DNA from: Rhodococcus sp. P1Y
GTDB taxonomy: Bacteria; Actinomycetota; Actinomycetes; Mycobacteriales; Mycobacteriaceae
Reading direction: 5' to 3'
NCBI RefSeq assembly: GCF_003641205.1
Contig: NZ_CP032762.1
Coordinates: 62,001 to 126,000 of the forward strand
Length of the DNA: 64,000 nt
Under the pieces are notes generated by a model. That model did not search any database and was not told the origin of the DNA. It saw nothing but the letters and a program-made list of their open reading frames with translations. The translations under genes and the position numbers were made by a program. Below, in pieces: positions 60,623-64,000 of this stretch. Position 1 is the stretch's first letter; each line of letters opens with the position of its first letter.

Positions 60623-62986
60623 GTGACCCAACCGGATCCGTCGAATCAGGGTCCATCGAGCAGTTACGGTCGATCGCTCCTCGATCGAGTACTCGCCGGC
60701 ACCCCGCAGGGCGAACACCCGCTCACCCACGTCGCGGAGCTACCTGGACGCGTCGCCCAATTCGCGGACTGGCCAACGTGGTTGAAGCCCGAAGTGCGGG
60801 CGGTACTGCAATCGCGCGGCATACCGAGCCCCTGGACACATCAGGCCGCAGCCGCCACCCTGGCCAACGACGGTCATCACGTTGTCCTGTCAACCGGCAC
60901 CGCATCGGGAAAGTCACTGGCGTACCAGATGCCGATCCTGTCCACCCTTCTCGGCGACGCACGCGCGACCGCGCTATATCTCGCTCCCACCAAAGCACTC
61001 GGCGCCGACCAACTGCGCAACACCGTCGCGATCACCGACGAGTTACGCGGCGATGCACCGGAACTGGCCGAGGTCTTCGCAAGCGCGTACGACGGTGACA
61101 CTCCGATAGAGATCCGGCAGTGGGCACGGGCGAATGCGCGGTGGATCTTCACCAATCCAGACATGATCCACATCGGCATCCTGGGCGCTCACGAACGCTG
61201 GGCGCGGTTCCTCCGGAACCTGAGATTCGTCGTCGTCGACGAGTGCCACTACTACCGCGGCGTCTTCGGCTCCAATGTGGCACTGATACTTCGACGGCTT
61301 CGTCGCATCTGTGCCCGCTACGGGGCGTCACCGACGTTCGTCCTTGCAAGCGCCACCACGTCGAACCCAGGCCTTGCCGCGTCCAGACTCGTCGGCGCTC
61401 CGTGCGAGGAGGTCACCGAGGACGGTTCGCCGCACGGCCCCCGCACCGTCGCGCTGTGGGAGCCACCGCTGCTGAAGGAGATCACCGGCGAAAACGGTGC
61501 TCCGGTCCGGAGATCCGCCGGAGCCGAATCGTCGCGCATCATGGCCGACCTGATGATCGAAGGTGCGCGGACGCTGACGTTCGTCCGGTCCAGGCGAGGC
61601 GCCGAGGTGACGGCCCTGGGCACCCAGCGACTCCTGGCCGATGTCGACCGAGACCTTCCGAATCGTGTCGCCGCCTACCGCGCCGGGTACCTGGCCGAGG
61701 ACCGCCGAACACTGGAGTCGAACCTTTCCGACGGCACCCTCCTCGGAGTCGCGACCACCAACGCGCTGGAACTGGGCGTCGACATCGCCGGTCTCGACGC
61801 CGTGGTCGTGGCCGGGTTCCCCGGGACGGTCTCGTCGTTCTGGCAGCAGGCGGGCCGCTCGGGCAGGCGCGGTGAGGGTTCGCTCGTGACACTCGTCGCC
61901 CGCGACGACCCACTCGACACCTATCTCGTCCACCACCCGGCCGCACTGTTGGACAAGCCGATCGAGGCGACCGTCACCGATCCCGCCAACCCGTACCTAC
62001 TCGGACCCCAGATGCTGTGCGCAGCAGCCGAATTACCGATCACAACCGAGGAAGCGCGCGAGTTTCAAGCCGGCGCCGTCCTCGACCGACTCGCCTCGGA
62101 CGGGCTCGTCCGAAAGCGGCCGCACGGCTGGTTCATCACCCCGGAAGGGCAGAAGTACGCACCGCACGCATCGGTGAACATCCGAGGCGGCACCGGAACC
62201 CAGGTGGCGATCGTCGACGGTGGATCGGGGCGCATGCTGGGGACCGTCGACTCCGGAAAGGCTCCCGGCACAGTACATCCCGGCGCTGTTCACATCCACC
62301 AGGGCGAGTCGTTCGTCGTCGACGAGCTCGATCTGGAGGACGGACTCGCGCTCGTCCACGCCGAGCAACCGGATTGGCACACGTCGGCGCGCGAGACCAC
62401 CGACATCGCCGTCACCGCAGTGCATTCCCAGCGCATCCTGGGCGAGGTGACCGTCGCGCTCGTCCAGGTGAACGTCACCCATCAGGTCGTGGGGTACCTA
62501 CGCAGGCTGCATTCCGGTGAGATTCTCGATTCGATCGAACTCGACATGCCCGAACAGACCCTCGACACCCGGGCCGTCATGTACACGATCACTCCAGAAC
62601 TACTCATCGACAAAGGTATTCCAGCCGAGCGCTTTCCTGGCTCGCTACACGCGGCCGAGCACGCGGCAATCGGACTACTACCGCTCGTCGCCACCTGCGA
62701 CCGCTGGGACATCGGCGGGGTCTCCACCGCGCTGCATCCGGACACAGGACTGCCGACGGTCTTCGTCTACGACGGCTACGACGGCGGCGCCGGCTTCGCA
62801 GACCGAGGTCACCGAGCCATTGTCGAGTGGCTGGAGGCGACACGCGACGCCATCACCGCGTGTGAATGTCCCACCGGCTGTCCCTCGTGCGTGCAGTCGC
62901 CCAAATGCGGAAACGGGAACGATCCACTCGACAAGGCCGGTGCGGTGATCGTGTTGCAGGCAGTCCTGGACGCGGCACACTCGTGA
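60623..62986 (+). CDS. DEAD/DEAH helicase with DUF1998 (MrfA/SftH-like)
   Basis: About 787 residues from GTG 60623 (TGGAGA 7 nt upstream; in-frame starts at 60554 and 60482). SF2 core: TGTASGKS at 91-98, DECH at 206-209, 'LASATT', 'QQAGRSGRRG' motif VI. The C-terminal DUF1998 part has a four-cysteine cluster C-x-C-x3-C-x2-C with a further Cys ('CECPTGCPSC', from about 747). Family members MrfA (Bacillus, mitomycin repair) and mycobacterial SftH are 3'-5' DNA translocases/helicases. Syntenic with Rv3649. Confidence 0.92.
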   Translation: MTQPDPSNQGPSSSYGRSLLDRVLAGTPQGEHPLTHVAELPGRVAQFADWPTWLKPEVRAVLQSRGIPSPWTHQAAAATLANDGHHVVLSTGTASGKSLAYQMPILSTLLGDARATALYLAPTKALGADQLRNTVAITDELRGDAPELAEVFASAYDGDTPIEIRQWARANARWIFTNPDMIHIGILGAHERWARFLRNLRFVVVDECHYYRGVFGSNVALILRRLRRICARYGASPTFVLASATTSNPGLAASRLVGAPCEEVTEDGSPHGPRTVALWEPPLLKEITGENGAPVRRSAGAESSRIMADLMIEGARTLTFVRSRRGAEVTALGTQRLLADVDRDLPNRVAAYRAGYLAEDRRTLESNLSDGTLLGVATTNALELGVDIAGLDAVVVAGFPGTVSSFWQQAGRSGRRGEGSLVTLVARDDPLDTYLVHHPAALLDKPIEATVTDPANPYLLGPQMLCAAAELPITTEEAREFQAGAVLDRLASDGLVRKRPHGWFITPEGQKYAPHASVNIRGGTGTQVAIVDGGSGRMLGTVDSGKAPGTVHPGAVHIHQGESFVVDELDLEDGLALVHAEQPDWHTSARETTDIAVTAVHSQRILGEVTVALVQVNVTHQVVGYLRRLHSGEILDSIELDMPEQTLDTRAVMYTITPELLIDKGIPAERFPGSLHAAEHAAIGLLPLVATCDRWDIGGVSTALHPDTGLPTVFVYDGYDGGAGFADRGHRAIVEWLEATRDAITACECPTGCPSCVQSPKCGNGNDPLDKAGAVIVLQAVLDAAHS

Positions 62987-63005
62987 CCGGGCACACCACG
63001 CTGGG

Positions 63006-63037
63006 CGGGCATTTGTAAGTTGTCTAAGACTTGCCCG
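63006..63037. terminator. Candidate hairpin after helicase gene
   Basis: CGGGCA (63006-63011) and TGCCCG (63032-63037) with an inner AAGT/ACTT pair; 20 nt after the helicase stop. Could also be a binding site for the next gene. Confidence 0.35.
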
Positions 63038-63101
63038 ATCCACTCAGCACATCGGCTCTGCGGCTGGTGGACTTGGCATCGACGACGAACAGGGGTGGAC
63101 T

Positions 63102-63644
63102 ATGTCGACGATTGCCTTGACCGAATTCGAACTCCCGACGCCACGGACCATTTGGGACATGGTGGGCAAACACCACATCGCGGCAAGCGCCTACGAGATC
63201 GGCCGCGAGAAGATCAGAGAATTCGCGCGATCGGTCCACGACGACCACCCCGCCCACACCGACGACGAAGCAGCCAGGAAATTGGGTCACGGCGGAATCA
63301 TCGCGCCGGTCACGTTCGTCAGCATCATCGGAACCGCCGTACTGCCCGAACTGTTCGCCAACTTGCTCATCGGCTACGGGCTCGGCGACATTCTCCATTC
63401 CGATCAGCAGATGGTTCTTCACCGGCCGATCCGAGTCGGCGACATTCTCACCAGCGATCTCTGCCTCGAGGCCTTCCGGCAGGCAGGCGGCAGCGACATC
63501 ATGGTCACCGCGAACGACATAACGGACGAGTTCGGCGAACCAGTGGCAACGACGAAGACCACCTTCGTCGCCCGTACGGGTGGACGTGGGGACGACGGCG
63601 GATTCGGCGACCTTCTCGACGGCATCATGCGCCGAGGCGGATAG
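63102..63644 (+). CDS. FAS1-like/MaoC hotdog dehydratase (HadA-like)
   Basis: 180 residues. The N-terminal hotdog signature 'YEIGREKIREFARSVHDDHPAHTDDEAARKLGHGGIIAPVTFVSIIG' matches the FAS1-type (3R)-hydroxyacyl-ACP dehydratase subunits (HadA/HadC). The second half has 'HRPIRVGDILTSDLCLEAF'. HadA subunits normally lack the catalytic Asp-His of HadB and need a partner; no HadB-like gene is visible here. The gene stands alone next to the helicase. Confidence 0.8.
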   Translation: MSTIALTEFELPTPRTIWDMVGKHHIAASAYEIGREKIREFARSVHDDHPAHTDDEAARKLGHGGIIAPVTFVSIIGTAVLPELFANLLIGYGLGDILHSDQQMVLHRPIRVGDILTSDLCLEAFRQAGGSDIMVTANDITDEFGEPVATTKTTFVARTGGRGDDGGFGDLLDGIMRRGG

Positions 63645-63684
63645 GCTAGCCCGAGCCCCCCAGTCGCCCGCTGCCGAGGTGCCA

Positions 63685-64000
63685 TCACGGCCCCGCCCGC
63701 GCCGAGGCAACGGCGTCGCGAACACCGAAGCGGCCCAACGGGACCGAGATGGATACCTCGACCACGACGTCCCACCCGTCGATCACGCAGTCGGACAACG
63801 TTCCTTCCATGCGCGCAGCAAGTTCTTCGGCTGTGGAACACGCATCGGCCGCGCCCCGGTCCAGCGCACTCGCGGCAGCCAGCGCAGACAGATCAGCTGC
63901 GGACTGCGCTCGGTGTCGCGCACTCACCGCAGAACCGACGTGCACGACAGCAATCACCACAACCAGAAGCGCAGTCAACGCAAATGCAGCCAGAACGGTC
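63685..64000 (-). CDS. TadE-like/Rv3654c family protein (5' truncated by window edge)
   Basis: The frame is open to base 64000. A hydrophobic N-terminal segment 'LTALLVVVIAVVHVGSAV' is followed by 'SARHRAQSAADLSALAAASA', the TadE/TadG-like pattern shared with M. tuberculosis Rv3654c, which lies in its Flp/Tad pilus-like locus. Two cysteines in 'DACSTAEELAARMEGTLSDC' fit the same family. The start is beyond the window. It probably belongs to a pilus or secretion locus to the right. Confidence 0.78.
   Translation of the reverse strand, partial: TVLAAFALTALLVVVIAVVHVGSAVSARHRAQSAADLSALAAASALDRGAADACSTAEELAARMEGTLSDCVIDGWDVVVEVSISVPLGRFGVRDAVASARAGP

Overview
The window is high-GC DNA with frequent GTG starts, ATGA start/stop overlaps and GAGGAG-type ribosome binding sites, so it comes from an actinobacterium. 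Three things point to a mycolic-acid actinomycete of the Rhodococcus/Nocardiaceae type. First, the right end reproduces the Mycobacterium tuberculosis order holB (Rv3644c) - topA (Rv3646c) - Rv3647c - cspA (Rv3648c) - helicase (Rv3649) - TadE-like (Rv3654c). Second, it carries DUF3558-type lipoproteins, an NDMA-dependent-type alcohol dehydrogenase and a Pls/PosA/Gbla-type synthetase tail. Third, catabolic redox enzymes are abundant. The species was not determined. No phage, insertion sequence, integrase or CRISPR array was seen.

Left part (1-16 kb): the C-terminal end of an NRPS-like Pls/PosA protein with an overlapping M1 aminopeptidase; a GntR-MFS-membrane protein operon; a DUF2752 gene coupled to a 32-residue membrane peptide; a small regulator with its own palindromic operator; secreted and copper proteins; and a four-gene operon (polytopic membrane protein, PepSY protein, PCuAC copper chaperone, Tat-exported DyP peroxidase). 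A TetR gene faces a glycosyltransferase/SnoaL pair.

Middle (16-36 kb): a BtuFCD-like ABC importer with a terminal [2Fe-2S] FhuF-type protein, preceded by a clear cobalamin riboswitch, which makes B12/corrinoid uptake more likely than siderophore uptake. Then come a FUSC exporter, a butanediol/acetoin operon with its own GAF regulator, an AraC/hydrolase/FMO group, NDH-2, an aldo/keto reductase, and an AcoR-like regulator beside a zinc alcohol dehydrogenase.

36-51 kb: an acyl-CoA dehydrogenase/SDR operon, an Old Yellow Enzyme, a phospholipase D-like protein, a three-gene operon of a multicopper oxidase fused to an FG-GAP-like propeller plus a molybdenum hydroxylase, and a LacI-controlled inositol/sugar pair.

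51-64 kb is mostly housekeeping: tRNA-Thr(CGT), holB, topA, cspA, a DUF1998 helicase and the start of a Tad pilus-type locus, with an SDR/CGNR pair inserted before it.

The most striking non-coding content is three families of palindromic intergenic repeats. Family A (six copies) always abuts stop codons and in two genes supplies the stop codon. Family B has two copies. Family C has five copies and flanks holB and the lipoprotein genes. Several compact palindromes next to regulator genes look like autoregulatory operators.
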